In this document: positions 32,236 to 41,044 of the stretch, in pieces
Numbering within the stretch: position 1 is the stretch's first letter
How the letters are laid out: the number at the start of each line of letters is the position of its first letter
Assembly (NCBI RefSeq): GCF_045038035.1
Contig: NZ_CP173427.1
Coordinates: 5,922,485 to 5,986,484 of the forward strand
From: Paenibacillus_F chitinolyticus_A
GTDB lineage: Bacteria; Bacillota; Bacilli; Paenibacillales; NBRC-103111
Direction: 5' to 3'
Length of the DNA stretch: 64,000 nt
The notes under the pieces: generated by a model
Seen by the model: the letters and a program-made list of their open reading frames with translations, nothing else
The model's database searches: none
Told to the model about the DNA's origin: nothing
Made by a program: the position numbers and the translations under genes

Positions 32236-35200
32236 ATGATGCTTGCGAGAAAGAGCAAGATGAGGTGGAAGAAGCCGCTCAATCTGCTGTTGGTCAGCGT
32301 CCTGACAACAGGCTTATTGTCTGCTGCGTGGACCCCTCAGACTGCGAAAGCGGCGCCTAACCCTGTCTATCCGGGCGGGGTATCCGGCAACCTTCACTTA
32401 TGGCTTCGTGCGGAAGAAGGTGTGAAAGTAGAAAACGGTAAAGTTTCGGAATGGAAGGATCAGAGCGGTCATAACCATGATTTTTCCCAAACCGATGTTA
32501 CCAAACAACCTGCTTATAACGACGAAAGCAACCGGCTTAATTTTAACAAGGCCCTCACCTTTGATGGAAGCGATGATTTTCTGCGAAATGCGAATGGTAT
32601 TCTGGGAACCGGAACCTCCTACAATAACTTCAATGTATTTGTCATCTCAGGTATTGGGAATGATAACAACTCCATTTTTTGGGAAAATGCGGGCGGCGGC
32701 AGATTCCAGGTGCATCTTCCTTATGGCGGAGTCGTTTATTGGGACGCAGGGAATCAACAGGGCCAGCGAATGGCTACTTCGGCAGGATCCGTAGTACAAG
32801 GGACCTATTATATTTGGAACTTTAATTATGGCACCAACGGTTCCGCAGACCCCGGTCAATCCATTTATCGCAATGGGGAGAGTCTTACTTCTAAGCCTGG
32901 CAAATCGGGTGATCCTGCCATAACGGGGAACGGATCCCCCATGTTTCTTGGCAAAGAGCATGTCGATTCAAGTTATTATAGAGGCCAAGTAGGTGAATAT
33001 ATTTTCTATTCAGGCCCATTAACGCTAACCGAAAGACAGAAAATCAATTCCTATTTAGCGATTAAATATGGCGTATCGTTAAACAACGTCAACTATTTGG
33101 ATTCGGGGAATAACGTCATTTGGCAGGCGGATGCAAACTATAACAAAAACATTGCAGGTATCGCCCGCGACGATGGCCAAGGTTTGCAGCAGAAACAAAG
33201 CCGTTCAGCCAACGATGCATCCAAGCTGACGATCGGGCTCGGTGCGCTGTCGGAAAAAAATGAAGCCATTACAGAGGAACTTCAAGACAATCAGTCCTTG
33301 GTCTGGGGCGACAATGGCAAGACCTTAGTCTTCAATACGCCAATGGGTACAACCAACAAAAACTATGCCGACCGGATTTGGAAGGTACAAAACACGAACG
33401 ACGTTGGCGATGTGCAAGTAACGATTGCCAAAAGCGCCATCCCGGCAGACGCAACCTTAGTCGTAAGCGATAGCGCAGATTTTAAAGGTGCCAAGGAATA
33501 TGCATTAACTGAAATTTCGTCTAATGGTGTCGCGTATTATACGACGACAACCAAAGTGGCGCTTACTGACGGTCACTTTTTCACCTTCGCTATTCCGATG
33601 CCAGTAATAGATAGTGCCGCGCTCGAGCAAATCGTAGCGAGCCCGACTCAAATCATGCTTAGCTTTGACCAAGGTTTGGGGAGTTTGCCGAATCTGAACG
33701 GATTTGAGATTAAAGTTGGCACCGATACCGTTACGATTAATGCGGGGGACTACAAAGTGGATCCCACGGACCCTAAAAAGGTGATTCTCACTTTACCTAA
33801 TGGAACGGATGTTAATGGTAAAGCGGTGAGCGTATCCTATGATGGATCGGGTACTTTGAAAGGTACCAACGGGAGATCCGTTCATCCATTTACGATGAAT
33901 GCGATCGATTCGTTTGCCGATGCGCTGAACATTACGAAACCCGGCGTGGATCCGGTAGCCGCAGGCAAGCCGACGATTGAAGGCACGGTCGAACCGGGCT
34001 CTACGGTGAACATCGTGATCAAAGATTCGAATGGCAATCCGGTAACAAACGCAGGCGGTGCCGCAACTGTTGATGTCAACGGCAACTGGACGTTTCTTCC
34101 AAATGTAAGCTTGACGGACGGCACCTACAAAATTGAGGCAACCGCGCTGAATAACAACCGGACAGCAACAAAGTCAAGCGGGATCCTAGTGGCGATACCA
34201 GGACCAACGTTAACGGTCACGGAACCAAGCGGCGATACCGTTTACGTGTCTAAGCCTGCAGTGAAGGGAACGGCCGATCCGGACGCTGCCGTCACGGTTA
34301 CGATTAAAGACCAAAACGGCAATGAAAAAGCAACGCAAGCCGTAACTGTCAATCCGGACGGTACTTGGAGCTTCCAACCCCAAACCGATCTGGCCGATGG
34401 AGCCTACAACATTGAAGTGTCCGCCACAAAGGATGGAAAAACGGCAAAAGAAACAAAGCCTGTTACCATCGACACTTCGCTGCCTGCGTTAACCGTCACG
34501 GAACCAAGCGGCAAGATCGTCAATGAGACGAAGCCTGAGTTCAAAGGAACAACGGACGCAGGATCGACGGTAACGGTAGAAATCAAGGATAAAGACGGCA
34601 AAGTCATTGGAACGCCAACAGTCATTGTTAACCCGGACGGAACGTGGAGCTTCACGCCGGACAGCGACTTGGCCGATGGTGATTACACTATTAAAGTAAC
34701 AGCTACGAAGAATAATAATTCCTACACGGTAAACAAAGAACTAAAGGTAGACACCAAGGACCAATCCGCGCTGACCAAGCTGCAGCTTAATAGCCGGAAC
34801 GGAACGGATATCCGATTGACTTCAGTACCCGGTAAGCCGAACGAGTATACGGCTTCCGTAACGAATAGCACCTACGGCGTGACATTGCTCCCGGCGGCGC
34901 TTGATCCGGCCGCGAAGATCGAAGTATCCGTCAATAGCGCGGTGTATCAGGATGTGCCTAACGGGGGGCTTAGCGGCAATCTGCTCTTGCACGAAGGCGT
35001 GAATACAATCGTTGTGAAGGTGACGGATTCCAAGAACAACGTAACGCTGTATACGATTAAAGTTACCAGAGCTTCCAGCAGTACCAGCAACAACGGCGGT
35101 AACACTGGCGGTAACACTGGCGGAACCGGAGGTACGCCGACGCCTGAAACGCCAAAACCGAATGAATCGGGAATCGAGACTTCCGTGAACGGCAAGGACG

Positions 35201-36423
35201 GTACGTTTGCATCCGGCAAAACGTCAACCTCCGGAGACCGTACGACAACGTCGGTTCAAGTCGATCCGGACAAGCTGAACGAGACCCTGTCGCAAGGCAG
35301 CGGGCAGAAGCTGGAGATCCGTTCTCCGAAAGATGGCGATGTGAAGGTAGACGGATTGACGGCAGGAGCCGTAAAACAGCTTGCCGACAAAGGAACAAGC
35401 CTCGAAATCGGCAACCCGCTGGCCATCTACCCCGTTCACGGCGGCAAGATGGACTTGAGCGGAGTGTCCAAGCAACTGGGCGATGCGGCGCTGGGCGACA
35501 TCGCGGTTCATATCGACATCGCCCGTTCATCAGACGCGCTTGTGAACAGCGCCAAAAACCAAGCGGCAGCGGAAGGCTACGAGCTTCTCGTGACGCCGGT
35601 CGATCTCGACATGACCTTCTCGCACGGCGGCAAGACGGTTAGATCGGAGCAATTGAACGGATATGCACCGAAGTACATTGCTTTGCCGGAAGGCATCGAT
35701 CCTAACCGCATTACGACAGGCGTCATTATCAACCCGGACGGCAGCGTGTTCCATGTGCCGACCGTTGTAACGAAGATCAATAGCCGTTATTATGCATTGA
35801 TTAACGACTTACGCAGCCACGGTTCCTACTCGGTCATTTGGAACCCGAAAGGTTTCGACGACGTGAAGCAGCACTGGGGCAAAACAGACGTGAACAATAT
35901 TGCAGCTAGGCTTGATCTAGTGGGTAACGGGGACAATACGTTCTCGCCGGACCGCAACGTCACGCGCTCCGAGTTCTCGGAGATTGTCGTGGCCGGTCTT
36001 GGTTTGAAGCGTCAAAATGCACCGCAAAACAAGTTCACGGACGTTTCGGATTCCGCGTGGTATCGCAACTCCGTAGCGATCGCGAACGAGTTCGATATCG
36101 TCCGCGGCTACGAAAACGGCAACTTCTACGGCGACCGACCCATCACAAGAGAACAGGGAATGGCGATGATCGCCCGAGCCTATCAACTGATCAAGCCGAA
36201 AGCCGCGCTTGATCAGAATCAAACCGATTCTCTGTTGGCGAAGTATGAGGACGCTAAAAACGTATCAGCTTGGGCGGGAGAGGACGTCGCTCGGATGATT
36301 GAGGCGGGGATCGTGCAAGGCAACGGACCGCAGCTTCTGAGCCCGCAGTCGAATATGACGCGCGCCGAAGTGACGGCATTAATCGCAAGATTGCTCAAGA
36401 CAACGAATCTGATTGACAAGTAA
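32236..36423 (+). CDS. large S-layer-anchored surface protein with Ig-like repeats and three SLH domains
   Basis: A 1,395-residue exported protein. Signal peptide 1-39 ends TAKA. Residues about 45-280 form a LamG/concanavalin-like domain (SGNLHLWLRAEEGVKVENGK, WKDQSGH), followed by a DUF8202-like part (about 290-450). Next come a SwmB-like module, three bacterial Ig-like repeats (about 570-845, each with VNPDGTWSF or similar), and a cadherin-like beta-sandwich (about 850-950). A Gly/Asn/Thr linker follows (near 955-985), then an uncharacterised domain and three SLH domains (about 1206-1257, 1265-1320, 1334-1392). The SLH motifs TRSEFSEI, TREQGMAM and TRAEVTAL are present. It should attach to secondary cell-wall polymer. 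ATG 32236 follows AAAGGAG. The promoter carries SARP-type repeats. Confidence 0.92.
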   Translation: MMLARKSKMRWKKPLNLLLVSVLTTGLLSAAWTPQTAKAAPNPVYPGGVSGNLHLWLRAEEGVKVENGKVSEWKDQSGHNHDFSQTDVTKQPAYNDESNRLNFNKALTFDGSDDFLRNANGILGTGTSYNNFNVFVISGIGNDNNSIFWENAGGGRFQVHLPYGGVVYWDAGNQQGQRMATSAGSVVQGTYYIWNFNYGTNGSADPGQSIYRNGESLTSKPGKSGDPAITGNGSPMFLGKEHVDSSYYRGQVGEYIFYSGPLTLTERQKINSYLAIKYGVSLNNVNYLDSGNNVIWQADANYNKNIAGIARDDGQGLQQKQSRSANDASKLTIGLGALSEKNEAITEELQDNQSLVWGDNGKTLVFNTPMGTTNKNYADRIWKVQNTNDVGDVQVTIAKSAIPADATLVVSDSADFKGAKEYALTEISSNGVAYYTTTTKVALTDGHFFTFAIPMPVIDSAALEQIVASPTQIMLSFDQGLGSLPNLNGFEIKVGTDTVTINAGDYKVDPTDPKKVILTLPNGTDVNGKAVSVSYDGSGTLKGTNGRSVHPFTMNAIDSFADALNITKPGVDPVAAGKPTIEGTVEPGSTVNIVIKDSNGNPVTNAGGAATVDVNGNWTFLPNVSLTDGTYKIEATALNNNRTATKSSGILVAIPGPTLTVTEPSGDTVYVSKPAVKGTADPDAAVTVTIKDQNGNEKATQAVTVNPDGTWSFQPQTDLADGAYNIEVSATKDGKTAKETKPVTIDTSLPALTVTEPSGKIVNETKPEFKGTTDAGSTVTVEIKDKDGKVIGTPTVIVNPDGTWSFTPDSDLADGDYTIKVTATKNNNSYTVNKELKVDTKDQSALTKLQLNSRNGTDIRLTSVPGKPNEYTASVTNSTYGVTLLPAALDPAAKIEVSVNSAVYQDVPNGGLSGNLLLHEGVNTIVVKVTDSKNNVTLYTIKVTRASSSTSNNGGNTGGNTGGTGGTPTPETPKPNESGIETSVNGKDGTFASGKTSTSGDRTTTSVQVDPDKLNETLSQGSGQKLEIRSPKDGDVKVDGLTAGAVKQLADKGTSLEIGNPLAIYPVHGGKMDLSGVSKQLGDAALGDIAVHIDIARSSDALVNSAKNQAAAEGYELLVTPVDLDMTFSHGGKTVRSEQLNGYAPKYIALPEGIDPNRITTGVIINPDGSVFHVPTVVTKINSRYYALINDLRSHGSYSVIWNPKGFDDVKQHWGKTDVNNIAARLDLVGNGDNTFSPDRNVTRSEFSEIVVAGLGLKRQNAPQNKFTDVSDSAWYRNSVAIANEFDIVRGYENGNFYGDRPITREQGMAMIARAYQLIKPKAALDQNQTDSLLAKYEDAKNVSAWAGEDVARMIEAGIVQGNGPQLLSPQSNMTRAEVTALIARLLKTTNLIDK

Positions 36424-36437
36424 ACCGGATTTGCCCG

Positions 36438-36479
36438 ACAACCACTGCCGACTTAAACAGTCGTCGGTGGTTGTTTTTT
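36438..36479 (+). terminator. terminator after the SLH gene
   Basis: ACAACCACTGCCGAC pairs with GTCGTCGGTGGTTGT around TTAAACA with one mismatch, followed by TTTTTT. Confidence 0.85.
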
Positions 36480-36493
36480 AGTCCGGCAGGCTA

Positions 36494-36545
36494 TTTTTCG
36501 CCGATAGCACCGTTAAGCTGAGCCGTACACAAATAACGGCAAGAT
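36494..36545 (+). repeat. copy of the dispersed repeat family
   Basis: TTTTTCGCCGATAGCACCGT, then TAAGCTGAGCCGTACACAAA and TAACGGCAAG, matches the unit at 1674-1727 for its left arm and core. The right arm is degraded. Confidence 0.5.
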
Positions 36546-36553
36546 CCTGTATT

Positions 36554-36617
36554 TAGTCAATATAATTGACTATTATGACGCCCTGTAATAAAATGAAGTA
36601 GTCAAATGAATTGACTA
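36554..36617 (+). promoter_or_regulatory. promoter flanked by twin palindromes
   Basis: TAGTCAATATAATTGACTA (36554-36572) and TAGTCAAATGAATTGACTA (36599-36617) share the arms TAGTCAA/TTGACTA and lie 45 bp apart. Between them TTGACT (36566-36571) and TAAAAT (36589-36594) are 17 bp apart. One site overlaps the -35, the other lies just past the start point. Confidence 0.8.
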
Positions 36618-36639
36618 TATTTCGGGTGGAGGGTTAATC

Positions 36640-37077
36640 ATGAATGTTGAAGAAAATATTGAGCTTGTCCGTACGTTTATCCGGAAATTCTGGAACGAAG
36701 GCGATCGAGAATGCGTGGATCGGTATTTGCGGGAAGATTACATCGACCATGCGTATGAACCAAACAATGCAGAGGGCCTTGTGAATATGGCTTGCCTTTT
36801 GCATACTGCGTTTCCGGATCAATTTTCCGCCGTGGAAAGTATGATCGGACAAGGTGACCGTGTTGTTGTAAGACTAAGAATGACAGGGACCCACGAAGGA
36901 AATTTTAGAGGGACGGAAGCTTCCGGCAACCGCGTGGATGTTAAGTTATACCGCGAATATCGGCTTGAGGACGGGAAAATCGTTGAACACTGGGCCTTAT
37001 TTGACACCGCATCATTATTCCGCCAAATTGGAGCTGAATTGAATCAGCAACCCGCCTGCCAAGTCAAGAAAAATTAA
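36640..37077 (+). CDS. SnoaL-like polyketide-cyclase/ester cyclase family protein
   Basis: A 145-residue NTF2-like protein. It shows the family pattern EENIELVRTFIRKFWNEGDR, YLREDYIDH, DRVVVRLRMTGTHEGNFRG and RLEDGKIVEHWALFD. Members include polyketide cyclases and many uncharacterised small proteins; the catalytic role is not known here. ATG 36640 has GGTGGAGGG upstream. Its promoter carries twin palindromes, and a MarR-type gene lies 120 bp downstream behind a terminator, the likely binder of those sites. Confidence 0.85.
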   Translation: MNVEENIELVRTFIRKFWNEGDRECVDRYLREDYIDHAYEPNNAEGLVNMACLLHTAFPDQFSAVESMIGQGDRVVVRLRMTGTHEGNFRGTEASGNRVDVKLYREYRLEDGKIVEHWALFDTASLFRQIGAELNQQPACQVKKN

Positions 37078-37089
37078 ACGGTTAACCAG

Positions 37090-37125
37090 AGGCTGCCCCT
37101 GTAGAGGGGTGGCCTTCGTTATTTT
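37090..37125 (+). terminator. terminator after the SnoaL-like gene
   Basis: AGGCTGCCCCT and AGGGGTGGCCT pair around GTAG with a small internal mismatch, followed by a T-rich stretch. Confidence 0.65.
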
Positions 37126-37199
37126 ATTTTAATGAGTCATGGTAAAATGGTAACAAAAGAGTTTGCAGCAATTAAACTACATAGGGTGGGATAAAATCA

Positions 37200-37667
37200 G
37201 TGGCTGAAGAAGCGGTGGGATACGATCTTACGATTCTCTTTGCAACAGCATTTCAATTAGCGGTTGAGGAGTTACATGTCGAGTTAGCTAAACTAGGTTT
37301 CGATGATGTTCGGCCTTCTCATGGATTTATATTTCAGCTAATTTCCCATGGCGGGGCTACAGGCATTGAAATTGCCGGTCACCTGGGAGTTACAAAACAG
37401 GCAGCCAGCATAACGATCGATTATTTGGAAGAGCACGGTTATGTGAACAGGGAGCCTCATCCATCTGACCGAAGGGGGAAGCTTATTGTTCTGACCGAAC
37501 GAGGCTGGCAATGTATTCGTGCAACGGAACGTATTTTTACGTTGATCGAGGAACGCTGGAAAAACGTTCTGGGTGTTGAAAGAGTACAAGCACTTCGTTC
37601 GGATATGAGAGATATAGTCCGCACTTTTCCAAATGCTCGGTTAGGCGTATTTCGCCCCGTCTGGTAA
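37200..37667 (+). CDS. MarR-family transcriptional regulator
   Basis: A 155-residue winged-helix protein: LTILFATAFQLAVEELHVEL, RPSHGFIFQLI, the HTH in IEIAGHLGVTKQAASITIDY and the wing in EPHPSDRRGKLIVLTERGWQ. The GTG start at 37200 follows ATAGGGTGGG. The preceding SnoaL-like gene has a promoter with two copies of a 19-bp palindrome suited to a MarR dimer, so repression of that gene is the best guess. Ligand unknown. Confidence 0.88.
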   Translation: MAEEAVGYDLTILFATAFQLAVEELHVELAKLGFDDVRPSHGFIFQLISHGGATGIEIAGHLGVTKQAASITIDYLEEHGYVNREPHPSDRRGKLIVLTERGWQCIRATERIFTLIEERWKNVLGVERVQALRSDMRDIVRTFPNARLGVFRPVW

Positions 37668-37688
37668 CCAATACAAAAGAGCGCACAA

Positions 37689-37790
37689 AAACTTGCCATT
37701 CCGGAAAGCGCGGTGAACCGCGGCCCCCAAAAGTAGCTTTTATGTGACAGCGCTTGTTCATTTTATTAAGCTAAACGGGAAGTTATCCGC
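37689..37790. repeat. dispersed repeat blocks
   Basis: AAACTTGCCATTCCGGAAAG with CGCGGTGAACC (37689-37719) resembles the block at 22434. GCGCTTGTTCATTTTATTAA (37751-37770) matches 27034-27053 in every base, a second short repeat shared between two intergenic regions. Confidence 0.5.
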
Positions 37791-37855
37791 AACTTTTCCC
37801 CCATATATTAGATTAAAAGGTCTGTCCCATAGATAATCTCCTAACTTGTCCCCTC

Positions 37856-38485
37856 TCACATCTTGCTCCGATCCCCCGTCTTTGCAGACAGCACATCCCA
37901 TACACTCATCAGTTGAGTTATGGCAGCGTCAATTGCCTCGTACGGGACATGGTCCCGGGCTTGCGTCGAAATTCCTTGAAGAAATGTTTCAAATAAGGCG
38001 ACCAGCATGGCGATATCCGTAGAATCGGGTAACTCGCCATCTGCTACGGCCCGTTCTATACAATTTTTCATCCAACTGCGGACCCTTTCTCGTTCCTTGG
38101 CGAGCATCTCTCGGATGTGATTTTGCTCAGGAGAACAGGTGACAGCGGACAAAACCAACAGACAGCCTAAAGGGTGCGACCTCTCTGTCTGCATCCTTGC
38201 CGACCGCCGTAATCCCTGCTCGATGGCTGCTTTCGGGGGTATACTTTCATCCCGGAAACTTTCCGAAACCTGTCCATAAGATTCAATATATTGATCAACC
38301 ACTTCGCGGAACAGCGCTTCCTTGGATTCGAATGCCGCATAGAAACTCGCCGCCGATATATCGCCCATCGCAGCGCGCAATTGAGCAAGTGAAGTGGAAT
38401 CAAAGCCGTGTTCCCAGAATAAACGCATGGCGGCAGCAACCGCCTCGTCACGATTAAATGCGCGGGGGCGTCCCGTTCGTGGCAT
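37856..38485 (-). CDS. TetR-family transcriptional regulator
   Basis: A 209-residue TetR protein. The N-terminal HTH is RDEAVAAAMRLFWEHGFDST, SLAQLRAAMGDISAASFYAA and FESKEALFREVV. The C-terminal ligand domain has the PLGCLLVLSA pattern of the YxaF/AcrR-like group. ATG 38485 has AAAGGAGG upstream. It is divergent from an MFS efflux-type carrier, whose promoter it probably represses. Confidence 0.92.
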   Translation of the reverse strand: MPRTGRPRAFNRDEAVAAAMRLFWEHGFDSTSLAQLRAAMGDISAASFYAAFESKEALFREVVDQYIESYGQVSESFRDESIPPKAAIEQGLRRSARMQTERSHPLGCLLVLSAVTCSPEQNHIREMLAKERERVRSWMKNCIERAVADGELPDSTDIAMLVALFETFLQGISTQARDHVPYEAIDAAITQLMSVWDVLSAKTGDRSKM

Positions 38486-38531
38486 AACATGACCTCCTTT
38501 ATTAATTTTATACTAATCGATCCAGAAGTCA

Positions 38532-38560
38532 TTGACAAGTGAATTTAGTTGGCTTAATAT
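38532..38560 (+). promoter_or_regulatory. MFS promoter in the TetR/MFS intergenic region
   Basis: TTGACA (38532-38537) and TAATAT (38555-38560) are 17 bp apart. The related motifs ATCGATCCA (38515-38523) and ATTGATCCA (38569-38577) lie on either side and may be TetR half-sites. Confidence 0.65.
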
Positions 38561-38607
38561 GTGGAATGATTGATCCATAATTAATGTCAGCTAAGGAGGA
38601 GACTAAG

Positions 38608-39807
38608 TTGTCTCAATATTCATCACCCACGAGTACGGACCAACCGGCTAACCTGTCTGCCAAGCTTCCCTGGCTTGCCCTGCTCGCGCTTGCAATGACA
38701 GGATTTATCTGTATTCTTACCGAAACCATTCCAGCCGGGCTGCTGCCGTTAATCGGAGAAGGGCTTCATATAACAAAAGCGATGGCTGGACAGTTCGTCA
38801 CCCTATATGCGGTAGGTTCGCTCGTGGCAGCTATTCCGTTCGCCATGTTTACCGGCGGGGTTCGGCGGCGTCCGCTGCTGCTCGCTATTATTGCGGGTTT
38901 CCTGGTATTTAACACCGTTACCGCTTTATCGGCCAGCTACGCCTTGACGCTTGTTGCTCGATTTTTTGCGGGTGTGGCCGCCGGCGCGGCTTGGGGAATG
39001 ATTGCCGGTTACGCGCGCCGGATGGTACCGGATGCCTTAAAAGGACGCGCCTTGGCGGTCGCGATGGTAGGAACGCCGGTTGCTCTGACCTTCGGAGTGC
39101 CAATCGGCACCTTACTCGGCGACCTGATCGGCTGGCGTGCCGTATTCGGGGTCATGTCTCTGCTCGCTCTTTTTTTAATCGGTTGGGTGTTGTGGAAAGT
39201 GCCGGATTATCCCGGGCAACCTGCAAATAAAAGAATGACCGTAGGGCAGGTGTTTGTTATGCCCGGCATGCGCCCGATTCTCATGGTTGTGCTCGCCTGG
39301 ATGTTCGCACACAATATTTTATATACGTACATTGCGCCGTTTCTCGAGCCTTCCGGACTCGGAGGACGTGTCGATCTTGTCTTGTTGGTCTTTGGCTTAG
39401 CCGCTCTTGTCTCCATCTGGGTCGTTGGCCTGCTCATCGACCGCATGCTGCGCCTGCTGGTATTGATCAGCCTACTCGGGTTTACACTTGCGTCTGTTGC
39501 CCTATGGGTAGGCGGCACATCCGCACCGGTTATTTATGCGGCCGTAACGTTATGGGGACTTACCTTCGGCGGTGCCGCCACGCTGCTGCAAACCGCGCAA
39601 GCCATCGCAAGCGGTGAAGAAGGCGTAGATATCGCAATGCCCATCAATACCACGGTATGGAATCTGGCCATCGCTGGTGGAGGTATCGTAGGCGGTACTT
39701 TGCTGGAGTTTGTGGGCGTACAGTCGTTTCCGGGAGTGCTGTTGATTCTGCTGCTTGTGGCTTTGATTATCGCATGGAGTGCGAAGAGAAACGGCTTCCC
39801 CCGATAA
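38608..39807 (+). CDS. MFS transporter, sugar/drug efflux type (AraJ/YdhP-like)
   Basis: A 12-helix major facilitator of about 399 residues. Motifs: helix 1 LALLALAMTGFICILTETIP with the typical GL(L)PLI after it, loop 2-3 FTGGVRRRPLL, and helix 5 GTPVALTFGVPIGTLLGDLI with GWRAVF. This fits the DHA1 efflux group. The start is TTG 38608, set by AAGGAGGAG at 38593-38601; the in-frame ATG 38584 lies upstream of that ribosome site and is unlikely. Divergent from a TetR regulator, the usual arrangement for inducible efflux. Confidence 0.9.
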   Translation: MSQYSSPTSTDQPANLSAKLPWLALLALAMTGFICILTETIPAGLLPLIGEGLHITKAMAGQFVTLYAVGSLVAAIPFAMFTGGVRRRPLLLAIIAGFLVFNTVTALSASYALTLVARFFAGVAAGAAWGMIAGYARRMVPDALKGRALAVAMVGTPVALTFGVPIGTLLGDLIGWRAVFGVMSLLALFLIGWVLWKVPDYPGQPANKRMTVGQVFVMPGMRPILMVVLAWMFAHNILYTYIAPFLEPSGLGGRVDLVLLVFGLAALVSIWVVGLLIDRMLRLLVLISLLGFTLASVALWVGGTSAPVIYAAVTLWGLTFGGAATLLQTAQAIASGEEGVDIAMPINTTVWNLAIAGGGIVGGTLLEFVGVQSFPGVLLILLLVALIIAWSAKRNGFPR

Positions 39808-40154
39808 CAATAAACACGGGGACCGACAAGCGAAGCCTGCGAACCCAGGTGAATGAGTAAGTACTATTAGGAAACGATAGTCACAACAAATCAATATATA
39901 AAGGTTGTATGTATATCATGTAGATTTTGCTAGCTATGGGCACAAGTGAATGGAGGAACATGGACGTGCGGCACAACCCTCCAACGGTGTTTATTTTTCA
40001 CGTTTGACTTGCATCCTCTTTGAATTTTTGATATTTTTGTTATTAACAAATTATTATTATCAAAAGGATACTAAGAAATTTCAAACGATTATTGGACGGA
40101 TTAAAGATCTGAACGGAAACGAAATAACATAGAGCAAAGAAGGAGGCGAGTACA
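39808..40154. other. intergenic region before the Nudix gene
   Basis: No credible gene. A short open frame (ATG 39960, 15 codons, GGAGG upstream) might be a leader peptide, with little support. Nested palindromes lie at 40025-40065. Confidence 0.4.
40025..40065 (+). promoter_or_regulatory. nested palindromes upstream of the Nudix/NrtR-like gene
   Basis: TTTTGATA (40026-40033) and TATCAAAA (40058-40065) enclose the perfect 15-bp TTTGTTATTAACAAA (40036-40050). The gene starts 90 bp further on and encodes its own winged helix, so an autoregulatory operator is plausible. Confidence 0.5.
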
Positions 40155-41042
40155 TTGGATTTGTCGGATCGCGATGGCCTTACGGAACGAGAATTTTTGG
40201 AGCAGTATCGGGTGGGGGATTTCGAGCGGCCCTCGGTGGCTGCAGATATGGTCATCTTCACCGTCACGAACACGGAGGCGGCCAGCTACCGCAAGCTTCC
40301 GGAGAAAGAGCTGCGCGTCTTGCTCATCCGACGGGGAGGGCATCCGTACATAGGCAAATGGGCGCTTCCGGGCGGCTTTGTCCGGCTAGGGGAGACGACG
40401 GAGCAGGCGGCAACGAGGGAACTGTGCGAGGAGACCGGCGTGGATGATGTCTATCTGGAGCAGTTGTACACATTCAGCGACATTGGGCGTGACCCTCGAA
40501 CTTGGGTGATGAGCTGCAGCTATATGGCTCTGATCGACAGCGATCAGGTACAGTTGAAGGCGGGGGACGACGCTGCCGACGCTACCTGGTTCAAAGCAAC
40601 CTATCGGCTGCTGCGGGAGCGGAAAGAACTGCTCGAGAATGGGTATGTAAAAACGTATGAATTTGAGCTCAAGCTTAGCAGTGAAGAGGAGGAGCTTACG
40701 GCCGTTGTGGATCGGACAGTGACGGTAAAGCCTACGTCGGCGTCTACCGTATACTCCATCGTATCGAATAATGGATTAGCTTTCGATCATGCGAAAATTA
40801 TTGCGTGTGCCATTGAGCGACTAAGAGGAAAAGTGAATTATACCGATATTGCCCTGCATTTGATGCCGCCCTTGTTTACGCTGACGGAGCTGCAGCAGGT
40901 CTACGAGGTTATTTTAGACAAAGAGCTGTTGAAAGCTGCCTTTCGGCGTAAAGTGGCCGATCTTGTGGTAGAGACCGACCACTACACTGAAAATGCGGGA
41001 CATCGCCCTTCCCGCTTATACCGGAGAAGATTGGAGGATTAG
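40155..41042 (+). CDS. Nudix hydrolase with NrtR-like DNA-binding domain
   Basis: A 295-residue two-domain protein. Residues about 25-170 form a Nudix fold with a complete Nudix box, GGFVRLGETTEQAATRELCE followed by ETGV. About 190-290 form a winged helix as in NrtR regulators (KIIACAIERLRGKVNYTDIA, LFTLTELQQVYEVILDKELL, AAFRRKV, HRPSRLYR). NrtR proteins sense ADP-ribose and control NAD metabolism; because the Nudix box is intact, this one may also hydrolyse ADP-ribose-like substrates. TTG 40155 follows AGAAGGAGGCG. The next gene, two bases after its stop, encodes a NADAR protein, supporting a link to ADP-ribose or NAD. Confidence 0.9.
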   Translation: MDLSDRDGLTEREFLEQYRVGDFERPSVAADMVIFTVTNTEAASYRKLPEKELRVLLIRRGGHPYIGKWALPGGFVRLGETTEQAATRELCEETGVDDVYLEQLYTFSDIGRDPRTWVMSCSYMALIDSDQVQLKAGDDAADATWFKATYRLLRERKELLENGYVKTYEFELKLSSEEEELTAVVDRTVTVKPTSASTVYSIVSNNGLAFDHAKIIACAIERLRGKVNYTDIALHLMPPLFTLTELQQVYEVILDKELLKAAFRRKVADLVVETDHYTENAGHRPSRLYRRRLED

Positions 41043-41044
41043 AG

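Noticed and set aside
39950..40132. A 60-residue protein before the Nudix gene
   Set aside because: Crosses the nested palindromes, has no plausible family or convincing ribosome site.
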